Numbered from the stretch's first letter, positions 46,201-54,567 are shown. The stretch: 64,000 nt of DNA from Myroides odoratus (GCF_001549985.1 NZ_LROZ01000020.1:1-64000); one strand, 5' to 3'. Numbers and translations are program-made. The notes: generated by a model from the letters alone, not told the origin.

Positions 46201-47843
46201 TGTTGCGCCAAGCAGTTAATAGCGCTGGAACTCTTGATTTGCACTATGATATGGAAGGGCATTTAATCGAGGAATGCTTCAATGGTCAAAAGGTACAAAG
46301 TACGTATGATGCTTATGGGCGTCGTTTAGGTTTACACAGTAGTTTGGGCGCCGATTTTGAGCATCAATTTGATGCGTGGAGCAATGTGGTTGAGAGTCAA
46401 TACAACGACTGGAAGGTGATACGTGAATATGATCCTTTTGGAAGGGAGTGTTTGAGAACGTATGAAGGAGGAATGCAACAGACATGGGAATATGATCCAC
46501 TGGGTAGATTAGTAACGCAAGGAGTCAACAAGCAAGGACTGTTGAGTAGAGGAGTCCCTCAGTTTTATCGAGAGTATAGTTGGGATGTTGGAGGAGTACT
46601 CAATCAAATTACAGATCAAGGACAGAAACACACGCGTTACCAACGCGATAAAAGAGGATTCTTGCAACAGATTGTTTACCAAGGAAAGGAAGTAGAAGAA
46701 AGAGGTATTGATGCTACTGGAAACTTATATCAGCAGTTGAACTGCAAGGATAGAATTTACAGTAAAAATCGCTTGCAAGAAACAAAAAAGAATAAGTACA
46801 GTTACGATAAAGAAGGTTTCTTGACCGAGAAAATAGAAAAAAGTACAGGTAAAAAGTGGACGTACCAATGGAATGGAGCAGGTATGCTCAAACAGGTGAT
46901 ACGACCTGATGGTTATGCTGTCAATTTTCAGTATGATGCTTTAGGGAGACGCGTAAGTAAGCGTTATAAAACTGGGACTACACATTACGTATGGCAAGGT
47001 AATGTCGTATTGCATGAATACAAATGCTTTGATGCTCAAGAAACAATAGCTGACGATATCATTACCTGGGTATTTGAGGAGGGTGGGTTTGTACCTCTAG
47101 CTAAACTCAAAGGAAAACAGCAATACAGTTTGGTAGCGGATCATTTGGGAACCCCAATCCGCGCCTATACAGACACTGGAGATAAAGTTTGGGAACGCGA
47201 GTTGGACAGTTTTGGAAATGCAAGAATGACCCTTGGCGATGAAGGGTTTTGCTCTTACCTTTATCAAGGGCAAACACAGGATAAGGAGACAGGTTTAGTC
47301 TATAATCGCTTCCGTTACTATGATCCTGAAGTTGGTAACTACATTGCTCAAGATCCCATTGGTCTGGCAGGGAATAACCCTACGTTGTATGGGTATGTAA
47401 CCGATCCTACGGGATGGTTGGATGTGTTTGGTCTTGACGAAACTTATTATAGAACGATGTCGATATCACATGCCGAAATATTCGACAGAACTGGAAGTAT
47501 TCCTGCAACGAAGGAGACTTTTATATCTCCAACTTATGCCTTTTCAAAGAATTATGAGGGAATTACTTTTGAGATTAAAGTAAAAGATGGTACAACGAAA
47601 AAATTAGAAACTATAGGCGTGAGAGATCAATCCATTTTGACAAAAATCTTGTATCCTGATATGCCTGAAGTTAGATCAGGATGGAGTTTAAAAAATGCGT
47701 ATTTTAAACAGGAAAAAGTAGGAAGGAAACAAAAACAAGTGAATCTAGGATTAGGAAAAGGCGATGCTTTATCTGTGTTTAATGAGCATATTACATCATC
47801 TAAACGGGTTGGACAATCCATAAAAAAGAATAATTATGATTAG
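43218..47843 (+). CDS. PAAR/Rhs polymorphic toxin, T6SS effector
   Basis: 1541-residue effector. The N-terminal part (to about 380) has a Pro-rich linker (PPSPAPVPVPHPF), a hydrophobic stretch and a PAAR-like domain (CLEHAPIGGGF, TGHSWLGSMFVVADGSPL) that should cap VgrG. A DUF6531-type segment begins at HPVDVVGGDLFTDSTDFTF. Many YD/Rhs repeats form the shell. The core ends with DHLGTPIRAY, YDPEVGNYIAQDPIGLAG, the self-cleavage region, and GWLDVFGLD. The variable tip starts near residue 1407 (base 47437), with about 135 residues and no toxin family that I can name with confidence. The stop overlaps the next gene by 8 bases. Confidence 0.92.
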   Translation: MIEESLKNATSDVDPVDYEEYKKLYNERLTSAFEKHKKTFTDLWEKENYIANDSRLNRVQKTNATMLHLAESGLNYFSTVTSLTASFSEALILPYLQTLNIPKGIGCLPVAKQLDPVINLIDIHMVMTPPSPAPVPVPHPFMGFSLRPKDFLALAAMTVSVAAIDAFEQTVQQKVDDESLSDVNAEIIMNAGNLVNNVARMFISNLGASVKVGIALPRTVAGTSIRCLEHAPIGGGFHPVADNTITKNTGHSWLGSMFVVADGSPLVGAFAHLQNVCSDVGMTSIHDSGPPPDPEKGMKAKLYVPTGMIIPIPLTRFVLTNPIPSAINPLSVPKRLFHAGFNKLKAKRVKQVEKNADNGKPCSSISTVLNKVNKKLFDHEYTRGVYNKVDKTLKTYVGHPVDVVGGDLFTDSTDFTFAGVIPLSFKRIWYSDSAYRGPLGHGWHHSYDMALFVNQVYRRAQVRLGDGRLINFDRIPTQEFPMPRYHRSEKIWLCYHAEGYYYLKDQKEEWFLFDTPSIANKQGAHLLSAISNREGFALRFTYDSNGSLTKILDSVDRVYTIENDQQGRIINVWTAAPEEGMPKVCLATYQYNQVGDLIVHYDEIQQPLQMHYEQHLLVKEIWRNGHHWFFKYDGKHTGAKCIETWGDGGIQHFKLTYYQGETHVIDGEGYRSIYKHRHQLVYEMLDAKGALWKKYYNKYGELERSIDPLGNTQTLIRDDFGNIKQVIEPDGQFTQLKYLDVDYPYLPTEVVDSRGGKWSYKYNQAGRIRTVHSPLGAKTEFTYQADGLISEVSNGLGARAQWKYDNQYNIVEICSTTGQRTQYVYDLWNRCIQITNARGAQQNKVLDYLGRALVIHDFDGHAIHLKYDALDNIIQYEDQHRSIQFRFKGMHKLISRKEEGKVIRFDYDSNERLRTITNEEGQHYTFVLDAVGDVIAECGFDGVEKKYKRNEAGWITTIQRPNQRWTQYAYDEMGQITQVDYSDETRETYVYTTGLLRQAVNSAGTLDLHYDMEGHLIEECFNGQKVQSTYDAYGRRLGLHSSLGADFEHQFDAWSNVVESQYNDWKVIREYDPFGRECLRTYEGGMQQTWEYDPLGRLVTQGVNKQGLLSRGVPQFYREYSWDVGGVLNQITDQGQKHTRYQRDKRGFLQQIVYQGKEVEERGIDATGNLYQQLNCKDRIYSKNRLQETKKNKYSYDKEGFLTEKIEKSTGKKWTYQWNGAGMLKQVIRPDGYAVNFQYDALGRRVSKRYKTGTTHYVWQGNVVLHEYKCFDAQETIADDIITWVFEEGGFVPLAKLKGKQQYSLVADHLGTPIRAYTDTGDKVWERELDSFGNARMTLGDEGFCSYLYQGQTQDKETGLVYNRFRYYDPEVGNYIAQDPIGLAGNNPTLYGYVTDPTGWLDVFGLDETYYRTMSISHAEIFDRTGSIPATKETFISPTYAFSKNYEGITFEIKVKDGTTKKLETIGVRDQSILTKILYPDMPEVRSGWSLKNAYFKQEKVGRKQKQVNLGLGKGDALSVFNEHITSSKRVGQSIKKNNYD
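47437..47843 (+). other. Variable C-terminal toxin tip of the Rhs protein
   Basis: Starts right after the conserved GWLDVFGLD. It reads YYRTMSISHAEIF, then GSIPATKETFISPTYAFS, then GITFEIKVKDGT. The order of a Y-R motif, a polar S/T-rich strand and a later E-containing strand recalls ADP-ribosyltransferase-type toxins, but the match is weak. The 3' end carries an 18-nt sequence shared with the orphan tip downstream. Confidence 0.5.
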
Positions 47844-48366
47844 TAATGTAGAAATCAAGTTAATTAACAAATTAATTGTTGATGAAATTTCGGTGAATGA
47901 GTTTTATCAAGATTATCCCATTGATTTAAAGTATAATGAAAATTACTTTTATGATAAAATTTATCAATCGATAGAGAATAAGGATCAGGATACGTTAGAA
48001 ATTTGCTTAAATGTTAGTTGTATAATAGATGAAGATGAGAGTAAATTAGCTGAAATTTCTGGTCAAATATTGAATTTAAATTGGATTACTAAAATTCATT
48101 TATATGAAGAAGCATTAGATTATCTACCTACTACTAAAGATTATCTAAAGTTTTTCAAAAAAGTATTAGAATCAAATTATCTACAAGTTCAAGATTTTGA
48201 AAGTAATGATACTTTTATGGTACCTATTTGGAGTAAGGCTTTGTGGAAAATTTATCAAGCAAACACTAGCGAATCAAAAGATATCATTTCGATGCATCGA
48301 ACATCTTCTTACGAATATCTTAGGACTACTGCTGAAGAGTTATTGAAAGCAATGAATGAAAAATAA
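47836..48366 (+). CDS. Candidate immunity protein for the Rhs toxin
   Basis: 176 residues, acidic, mostly helical, no signal or membrane segment, so cytoplasmic. Its ATG lies inside the last codons of the Rhs gene (8-base overlap), which ensures coupled synthesis. This is the usual place of a cognate immunity gene. I recognise no family. The A+T content is higher than in the Rhs core, as is common for exchangeable tip-immunity cassettes. Confidence 0.7.
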   Translation: MISNVEIKLINKLIVDEISVNEFYQDYPIDLKYNENYFYDKIYQSIENKDQDTLEICLNVSCIIDEDESKLAEISGQILNLNWITKIHLYEEALDYLPTTKDYLKFFKKVLESNYLQVQDFESNDTFMVPIWSKALWKIYQANTSESKDIISMHRTSSYEYLRTTAEELLKAMNEK

Positions 48367-48390
48367 TGTACTTTATTCACCTAAGTGAAC

Positions 48391-48782
48391 TGTTTTCTAT
48401 ATCACAATCTAAGTATTGGTAATTACGTCAATCAGGATTCTATCAGTTTAGCATGGAACACCCCTACGTTTTGTGGGTACGTAGTCTAGCCGATTCTACG
48501 AGGTGGTTGGATGTTTTTGGGTTAGATCTTACTAATCAAATGACTTTTAAGGAGGCATTTCGAAGAGCTAAACAACAGTTGAGGATTACTAAACACATTA
48601 ATACACCCAAACCTGTTCATGTTTATGATAAACAAGATGAGAATAGAGCCGTTTGGGCTTTTAAAGGCGATTATCAAAGAAAATCTCCTCTAAATCCAGG
48701 AAAGTACAATCAACACGATGGCCATATACCAGAAAATAGTAAGGGGATCAATAATATAAAAAAGAATAATTATAAATCGTGA
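48391..48782 (+). pseudogene. Orphan Rhs tip: decayed core end fused to a second toxin domain
   Basis: The first 140 bases match the end of the Rhs core: in one frame GNYVNQDSISLAWNTPTFCGYV resembles the core's GNYIAQDPIGLAG region, then a net insertion of 5 bases near 48484-48491 shifts to the frame reading RWLDVFGLD. The tip continues as about 85 residues (TNQMTFKEAFRRAKQQ, KPVHVYDKQDENRAVWAF, NQHDGHIPEN). An ATG at 48453 opens a 109-codon frame across the junction, but it is probably not expressed as a toxin. This is a displaced tip awaiting recombination or decay. A nuclease-like fold is possible from the His/Asp-rich end but unproven. Confidence 0.75.
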
Positions 48783-49258
48783 TGAATACTAAAATACAAA
48801 ATAGGAAGATTGCACACTATAAAAAGCAAATACTCGAGCAATTCGGAGCTGATGCTATATTGGATATCTTTCATGGAGAGGAGTTGCAAGTATATAGTGA
48901 ATGCTATCAACGGATAAGTCTTTCAGAGGAAGTAAGACGAAAGAGATTTAGTTATTACAATGCAGACACTCATGAATATCTAGATGATGCAATTCCCTAT
49001 ACAAAAGCATTCGAATATTTTATAACCAATAGTTCGATGTTTTATGAAGAGGATCCTGTGATTTATTTTATTCAATACCACGAAGAATATTTTGGGTTGA
49101 AAGTGTTATTTCAATCAAGTTTACTTGCTACCAAGCAACAATCCAATTGTGAAAATTTACTTGTGATAAATGAAAACCGAACAAAACTTCTTGCCTTGGA
49201 TTTTTTAGAATATGAAATTGAGGTACTGGTTTATAGAAGAGAAGAACTTTACCAATGA
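48782..49258 (+). CDS. Candidate immunity protein for the orphan Rhs tip
   Basis: 158 residues from the ATG at 48782, which shares one base with the stop of the orphan tip (TGATG). A GTG at 48779 is the alternative start. It is acidic, soluble, and rich in aromatic residues (FSYYNADTHEYLDD, EDPVIYFIQYHEEYFG). I recognise no family. Keeping an intact immunity gene beside a broken toxin fits protection against kin that still deploy that toxin. Confidence 0.65.
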   Translation: MNTKIQNRKIAHYKKQILEQFGADAILDIFHGEELQVYSECYQRISLSEEVRRKRFSYYNADTHEYLDDAIPYTKAFEYFITNSSMFYEEDPVIYFIQYHEEYFGLKVLFQSSLLATKQQSNCENLLVINENRTKLLALDFLEYEIEVLVYRREELYQ

Positions 49259-49614
49259 ATATACCCGGCTTAGTTGATAACAGTACTTTTTTGAATAAGA
49301 TTTATCTAGAAGAGTTGGTTCATTTCTGTTTAAGAAGTTTTGTCTACCTTATTTTTTCAATGATGCTTGACGTATTTAAAAGGTTGAGGTAACAAATACA
49401 ACTGAACAAACGATAATACAGCGATTTTAAACCAAATAAGACACGTAAATAAATGAACCGCTAAAACGGCTGACTAAGTAATGAAATGGCGTAAAACAGT
49501 CTGATACGTTGTTTTTGGATGAGGTTTGCGAGTAAATCTAATGATGTGAATAAGAGGAATAAGCAAAAAGCCTCAAAAATATTCTTTTTGAGGCTTTTTA
49601 TATTTATTTCTTGA
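49259..49614. other. Intergenic region after the T6SS effector locus
   Basis: 356 bases between the last immunity candidate and the convergent nrdA. Except for the bidirectional terminator at 49565-49599 I see no gene or recognisable remnant. Confidence 0.5.
49565..49599. terminator. Bidirectional terminator (nrdA / T6SS end)
   Basis: A perfect 15-bp stem (49565-49579 with 49585-49599) around GCCTC/GAGGC, flanked by A5 and T5, lies 15 bases after the nrdA stop on the minus strand. Confidence 0.88.
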
Positions 49615-51309
49615 TTAAGATTCACAACTGCTACAGTTCACCAAGTTTGTTACCATTTCTTTCGAAACACTTTGACTTCTTTGGTAGTATAGCGTTTTTA
49701 CACCTAATTCCCACGCTTCAATCATCAAGCGGTTTACATCTTTAATTGGAAGAGAAGAAGGAATATTCAAGTTCAAACTTTGTGCTTGATCGACATATTT
49801 TTGTCTGATTGCTGCTTGTTGAATAATTTCCAATTGGCTGATTTCTTTAAATGTTTTGAAAACAGCTTTTTCTTCTTCTGTTAATCCTTCTAATTGTTGA
49901 ACACTTCCTCCAGAAAGCATGATGTTTCTCCAAGTCTCTTCATTGTCCATTCCTTTAGACTCTAATAAAGTCGTTAGGTATTTATTTTTACGCATGAAGT
50001 TTCCTTTTGATAAACCAGCTTTGTAGTAGTTACTACTGAAAGGCTCAATTCCAGGAGATGTTTGTCCTAAAATAGCAGAAGATGACGTTGTTGGCGCAAT
50101 AGCCATTGTTGTTGTATTTCTTCTACCGTATCCTTTTAAGATTTCAGGTTCTCCGTAAATACGAGCTAATTCTTGAGAGGCTTTATCTGCTTTTGCGCTG
50201 ATATCTTCAAAAATTTTGTTTGTCAACATTTTAGCTTCTAATCCTTCAAATGGAATCATGTTCTTTTGTAAGTATGAATGCCATCCTAAAACGCCTAAAC
50301 CTAAAGCTCTGTGTCTTTTTGCAAAGCGGTTTGCTGAAGCTAAGTAGTAGTTTCCTTCTGTTTTTTCGATGAATTCTTGTAATACTGCATCCAAGAAGAA
50401 AATCGCTAATTTTACAGCTTCTGTATCTTTCCACTCATCGTATAACTCCAAGTTCATCGAAGATAAACAACAGATGAATGATTCGTCATCAGAAGAAGGT
50501 AACATAATTTCTGAACAAAGATTACTTGCGTTGATACGCATGTTCAAATCTTTGTATACTTGTGGTTTGTTGCTATTTACGTTGTCAGAGAAGAACAAGT
50601 ATGGCATTCCTTTTTGCTGTCTGCTTTCTAGTACTTTTGCCCATAATTGTCTTTTTTCTTTATCCCCGTCAATCATTTCTTTCATCCAATAGTCAGGAAT
50701 ACTTACACCATAGAATAAGTTTTGAATTGGATTTCCGATATTTTTAATGTTTAAGAACTCATCACAATCTGGGTGATCAATATCTAAATAAGCTGCAAAT
50801 GCACCGCGTCTTACTCCCCCTTGTGAAATTGTATCCATAGCTGTATCAAAAAGCTTCATAAAGCTTACTGCTCCACTACTTTTACCATTATCTGTAACTG
50901 CACTTCCTCTTTCGCGTAAGCCTCCGAAATAACCCGAAGTACCTCCTCCGATTTTGGTTTGCATAATAACTTCCCCTAATTTGTGCGTAATCCCTTCAAT
51001 ACTATCCGGAATATTTACGTTGAAACAAGAAATCGGTAAACCGCGTTCTGTTCCCATATTTGCCCAAATCGGTGAACTTAAACTCATCCATCCACGTTCA
51101 ATCATCTCTTGAAAAGACTCTTTCAATTCTGGTTTAAACAAGCGCTTTGCAGCTGCCGTTGTGATACGGTCAATAGCTCCTTCAACCGTTTCTCCTTTCA
51201 ACAAATAACCTCTGTTTAGGATCTGCTCACTCTCTGAGTTTTTCCACCACAGTTTTTCCTGTAGGTTATCGTTCTCTTTTACTTCTAGTGGTAATGCGAA
51301 ATTGTTCAT
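49615..51309 (-). CDS. nrdA: Ribonucleoside-diphosphate reductase, alpha subunit (class I)
   Basis: Catalytic subunit that reduces ribonucleotides to deoxyribonucleotides. 564 residues. Active-site features are visible: SCFNVN, the NLCSEI loop (Asn-Cys-Glu), FICCLSSMNL, the Tyr pair in KTLYYQRSQS that relays the radical, and the C-terminal thiol pair CSSC. The N-terminus starts directly at the catalytic domain, so the ATP-cone that senses dATP in E. coli NrdA is absent. The start at 51309 was preferred to 51324. It follows nrdB by 14-30 bases. Confidence 0.95.
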   Translation of the reverse strand: MNNFALPLEVKENDNLQEKLWWKNSESEQILNRGYLLKGETVEGAIDRITTAAAKRLFKPELKESFQEMIERGWMSLSSPIWANMGTERGLPISCFNVNIPDSIEGITHKLGEVIMQTKIGGGTSGYFGGLRERGSAVTDNGKSSGAVSFMKLFDTAMDTISQGGVRRGAFAAYLDIDHPDCDEFLNIKNIGNPIQNLFYGVSIPDYWMKEMIDGDKEKRQLWAKVLESRQQKGMPYLFFSDNVNSNKPQVYKDLNMRINASNLCSEIMLPSSDDESFICCLSSMNLELYDEWKDTEAVKLAIFFLDAVLQEFIEKTEGNYYLASANRFAKRHRALGLGVLGWHSYLQKNMIPFEGLEAKMLTNKIFEDISAKADKASQELARIYGEPEILKGYGRRNTTTMAIAPTTSSSAILGQTSPGIEPFSSNYYKAGLSKGNFMRKNKYLTTLLESKGMDNEETWRNIMLSGGSVQQLEGLTEEEKAVFKTFKEISQLEIIQQAAIRQKYVDQAQSLNLNIPSSLPIKDVNRLMIEAWELGVKTLYYQRSQSVSKEMVTNLVNCSSCES

Positions 51310-51338
51310 AGTATTTTTGTGCAATTATAAGGGGTTAA

Positions 51339-52316
51339 TTAGAATAAATCTTCAGCGGTTATACTCTTGTCGTGTTTTGTATAATCTACTGGTCTTTTAG
51401 CGAAGAAATCGTCTAAGCTATTCGCAAAAACTTCCTCCTCAAACCACGCCATTGGTTTATATTGTTCTTGTGTGATATTGTACACTTTTTTCAATCCGAT
51501 TTTCAACATACTTTCATCCACTCGAAATTTCATGAAGTTTAGTAAGTCATGTTTGTTAACCGTTTCAATCGTACCGGTTTCAAAAATCCAATCTAGGATT
51601 TTAGCTTCAATATCAATGGATGTTTTTACAACATCATTTACGTGGTTAATTAATTCTTCATCAAAGAAATCTGGGTATTCCTCACGGATGATATTGATGA
51701 TGTAAATTCCTGCATTGGCGTGAATTTGCTCGTCAACAGAAGTCCATGCGATAATGTTACTTACGTTTTTCATCAATCCTTTGAATCTTGTGAAAGATAG
51801 GATAATGGCAAATTGACTAAACAAAGATACGTTTTCAATTAGCAACGAGAATAAAATTAACGATACAACGTATTTCTTGCGATCCGTGCTATTATTTGAG
51901 TTTTCTAAAACAGAAGACAAATATTCCACACGTTCTTTGATTACTGGAATTGTTAACAAGGCTTCAAATTCGTCATTGTACCCTAATACATCCAATAAAC
52001 GAGAATACGCTTCCGAGTGTCTAAATTCGCATTCTGCGAAAGTAGTTCCTAAACCATTGAACTCTGGCTTTGGAAAGTGACCAAATAAATTTCCCCAAAA
52101 CGTTTTTACGGCTACTTCGATTTGAGCAATAGCTAATAAACTGTGTTTGATTGCCAATTGTTCTTCTTTTGTCAAGTGAGAATGGAAATCTTGTGTATCT
52201 GCTGTGAAATCTACTTCACTATGCACCCAAAATGATTTGTTGATCGCTTCTGTAAATTGGTAGATACCTGGGTATTCAAATGGTTTATAGTTAACTCTTT
52301 TATCAAAAATAGACAT
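51339..52316 (-). CDS. nrdB: Ribonucleoside-diphosphate reductase, beta subunit (class I)
   Basis: Radical-generating ferritin-like subunit, 325 residues. The metal and tyrosyl-radical motif reads ECEFRHSEAY with E97, H100 and Y104 (spacing as E115, H118, Y122 in E. coli). The second metal-ligand block is DEQIHANAG. The N-terminus is short and has no ATP-cone, unlike the NrdB of some flavobacteria. The C-terminal tail (ITAEDLF) should bind NrdA. It is the first gene of an nrdB-nrdA operon. Confidence 0.95.
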   Translation of the reverse strand: MSIFDKRVNYKPFEYPGIYQFTEAINKSFWVHSEVDFTADTQDFHSHLTKEEQLAIKHSLLAIAQIEVAVKTFWGNLFGHFPKPEFNGLGTTFAECEFRHSEAYSRLLDVLGYNDEFEALLTIPVIKERVEYLSSVLENSNNSTDRKKYVVSLILFSLLIENVSLFSQFAIILSFTRFKGLMKNVSNIIAWTSVDEQIHANAGIYIINIIREEYPDFFDEELINHVNDVVKTSIDIEAKILDWIFETGTIETVNKHDLLNFMKFRVDESMLKIGLKKVYNITQEQYKPMAWFEEEVFANSLDDFFAKRPVDYTKHDKSITAEDLF

Positions 52317-52355
52317 AGCAATATATTTTTAAATTAATAACGGACGTAGTTTTTG

Positions 52356-52387
52356 CAAAGGCAGTAAACACTGGACGTTTCAGTCAA
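52356..52387 (-). promoter_or_regulatory. Possible nrdB promoter
   Basis: On the minus strand TTG (52385-52387), a 21-nt spacer and TGCCTTTG (52356-52363) resemble the Bacteroidota promoter with one mismatch (TG for TA), 40 bases upstream of the nrdB ATG. Confidence 0.35.
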
Positions 52388-52667
52388 AAATGTCACTTGG
52401 TTTTTGCTTAACTCACTTAGTTTTATATCCTTACAACAAGGCATAAATTGAAAAGTGAACAGTGCTAAGTTACTATTTAGATGCTATGATGTCAACTTTA
52501 TTTTAGATTAAGTTATCAAATATTGTTAATAACTTTTATACCCCTGATTCTGCCTTGGCTTTGACGTGATTCTACCTGTGTTTGGATGTTTTTAGCAGAT
52601 TTATATTTAATTTTTTTGATATAAAAATCAAGTTTTTTTATCGGAGGCGAAGCAAAAAATAACGGTA

Positions 52668-52711
52668 AAAGAAAAGAAAAAGTGCATCTATTCAAGGAGA
52701 ATAAATGCACT
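52668..52711 (-). terminator. Terminator of the haem-uptake operon
   Basis: On the minus strand a 12-bp stem (52699-52710 with 52682-52693, one mismatch) with a 5-nt loop is followed by a T-rich tail, 26 bases after the hemS stop. Confidence 0.7.
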
Positions 52712-52736
52712 GTAGTATACTTGATTTTGGTTTAGT

Positions 52737-53777
52737 TTAATTTAATTGGGCAACAATAGATCGCCAAGTTTCTAATTCTGGAATTCCAGGTTTTCTTTTT
52801 CCAAAGAACTGAACGATGATTTCGCCCATTTCATTGAATACCTCAACTGCAGTAACAATACCATCTTCTGTTGGTTTGCGCACCACCCAAGTTTGAGCTA
52901 CTTTATCCATGTCTAAGTGCATGTTAAAGTCTGGATCTAACACATTGTACCAGTTTTGGTGCCACATGGTTTTATTTACTTCTCCTGTGTGAATCTGGAT
53001 ATTTCCTCTATTTCCAACAAATACCATAATTGGTGTTTTTTCTGCAGAAGCTTGTTCTAATAACGTAATAATCGCCTCTTTAGAGATTTGTTTGGCGTAG
53101 AATTCACTTGGTGCTAAACGCAACGCTTGCGTTCTTGTAACGTTGTATTTTTTAAGTAAGCTGAAGAAGTTATGGGTATCTTTCAAGCTTTCCCATTCTT
53201 GTCTGAATGCTTCAACATCTACCTCTTCGTCTAAACGCTCATCTAAATTTTGGATGTAAGGCTCTGTTTTATCAGTAAACTCTTGAACATCCGCTTTGTA
53301 TTTAGCAACTAAAGCATCAAAAGCATCCGCATTACTGATCGAAGTTAAGTAGATTTTGTGGATAGCTTCTCCGTCTTTACCAAAGAACTGTAAGCTTTTA
53401 CGTACAATATTTCCTGTTTCTTCTACTACAGCAAATACATATTTCCAATGCGATAAGAAGATGCGTAAATCGATATCTGGGTTTACGAATAAACCAGCAT
53501 GAGGATTAGAAAAATCAGGATTACTGTAAATTCCTTTGCGCTCATGTACACATTCGTCATTGCGTGTTAGAGCCATAACTTTACCTAATGATTCGATTTC
53601 GCTTAAAATAGCTACCATTTCAGGGCGAAGTAAAGTTGCAGTCTCTCCTAAAGTAGTGGCTAGTAATTCCATCTCGCTCGCATTTAATTCTGCAGCTGCA
53701 TTTCGTATACGCAAACGCGGGTTTTCTTCTTTTAATTTTGCCCAACGTTCTTTTAAAGCTAATATTTCAGTATTCAT
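52737..53777 (-). CDS. hmuS: Haemin-degrading factor / haem chaperone (HemS/HmuS/ChuS family)
   Basis: Cytoplasmic protein that receives haem after import and either stores or degrades it. 346 residues, with the two pseudo-repeats of the family: KVMALTRNDECVHERKGIY in the first half and PIMVFVGNRGNIQIHTGEV in the second. The NVLDPDFNMHLD segment is also typical. It is the last gene of the hmuTUV-hmuS operon, 11 bases after hmuV. Confidence 0.92.
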   Translation of the reverse strand: MNTEILALKERWAKLKEENPRLRIRNAAAELNASEMELLATTLGETATLLRPEMVAILSEIESLGKVMALTRNDECVHERKGIYSNPDFSNPHAGLFVNPDIDLRIFLSHWKYVFAVVEETGNIVRKSLQFFGKDGEAIHKIYLTSISNADAFDALVAKYKADVQEFTDKTEPYIQNLDERLDEEVDVEAFRQEWESLKDTHNFFSLLKKYNVTRTQALRLAPSEFYAKQISKEAIITLLEQASAEKTPIMVFVGNRGNIQIHTGEVNKTMWHQNWYNVLDPDFNMHLDMDKVAQTWVVRKPTEDGIVTAVEVFNEMGEIIVQFFGKRKPGIPELETWRSIVAQLN

Positions 53778-53788
53778 TTTTAATGTGT

Positions 53789-54565
53789 TTAGACTCCAAA
53801 GATGATTAATGGAGCGTTATTAACTGGGTTTTTTGTTACAATACATGGAAATTTATAAACCTGAGAAATCGTCTCTTGGGTTAATACTTTTTCAGGGGTA
53901 TCATAAAGGACCTTTTCTCCTTTGTTGAGTAAAAGGATACGATCAGCATATTGCGCAGCAATATTTAAATCGTGAATTACTACAATGGCTGTATTTCCTT
54001 GTTTAGTAAATTCCTTGATTAAATCTAGAATTTTATGTTGATGTAAAACATCTAAATTATTCAGTGGCTCATCTAAAAACAACAATTTGTTTTCTATTGG
54101 ATTGTTGAGTTGAGATAAGACACGTGCTAAATGTACACGTTGTTTTTCTCCTCCTGATAAGTGATTGTACTCTCTATGTTGAAGTGGACATACATCAATA
54201 CACTCCATGCTGTGTTGGATTGCTTTCTTGTCCTCTTCAGAAGGGGTGTGCTCAAAATAGGGGTATCGCCCCATCATCACTACATCTTCAACTTGTAGGG
54301 GAATATCAGTATTAAATGATTGAGAGAATTTAGCTTTGTGTTTAGGCAATGTCTTTTTGCACCATTTCGGATATTCACATTCTTTCAATAAGATGCGATT
54401 ACCCGGTTGATGTAATTCATCAGCAAGTAAACTTAAAAAGGTTGATTTACCTGCACCATTAGGTCCCAATACAGCAATGAATTCCCCATTCTGACAACTG
54501 AAATCGATGTTGTTGATGAGAAAGGTATCTTTTGCTTTAAAACTAACTTGAAGTGCTTCAATCAT
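53789..54565 (-). CDS. hmuV: Haem ABC transporter ATPase HmuV
   Basis: ATP-binding subunit that drives haem import across the inner membrane. 258 residues. Walker A is GPNGAGKST (about 34-42), the signature LSGGEKQRVHLAR, Walker B LLFLDEPLNNLD, and the switch His in VIHDLN. It is 2 bases from hmuU. The FecCD-type permease and the downstream hmuS favour haem over siderophore as substrate. Confidence 0.92.
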   Translation of the reverse strand: MIEALQVSFKAKDTFLINNIDFSCQNGEFIAVLGPNGAGKSTFLSLLADELHQPGNRILLKECEYPKWCKKTLPKHKAKFSQSFNTDIPLQVEDVVMMGRYPYFEHTPSEEDKKAIQHSMECIDVCPLQHREYNHLSGGEKQRVHLARVLSQLNNPIENKLLFLDEPLNNLDVLHQHKILDLIKEFTKQGNTAIVVIHDLNIAAQYADRILLLNKGEKVLYDTPEKVLTQETISQVYKFPCIVTKNPVNNAPLIIFGV

Positions 54566-54567
54566 AA

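Larger units (their letters stand above)
52317..52736. other. Intergenic region nrdB / hemS
   Basis: 420 bases with the terminator of the haem operon (near 52670-52711) and the likely nrdB promoter (52356-52387). I see no gene and no clear NrdR-box pair. Confidence 0.45.

Noticed and set aside
52511..52534. AGTTAT/ATAACT inverted repeat as an NrdR box upstream of nrdB
   Set aside because: The sequence does not fit the NrdR consensus, the arms are only 6 bp, and the distance from nrdB is large.
52516..52710. 64-codon minus-strand frame between nrdB and hmuS
   Set aside because: It is low-complexity, Lys/Ser/Phe-rich, overlaps the haem-operon terminator and shows no conserved feature.
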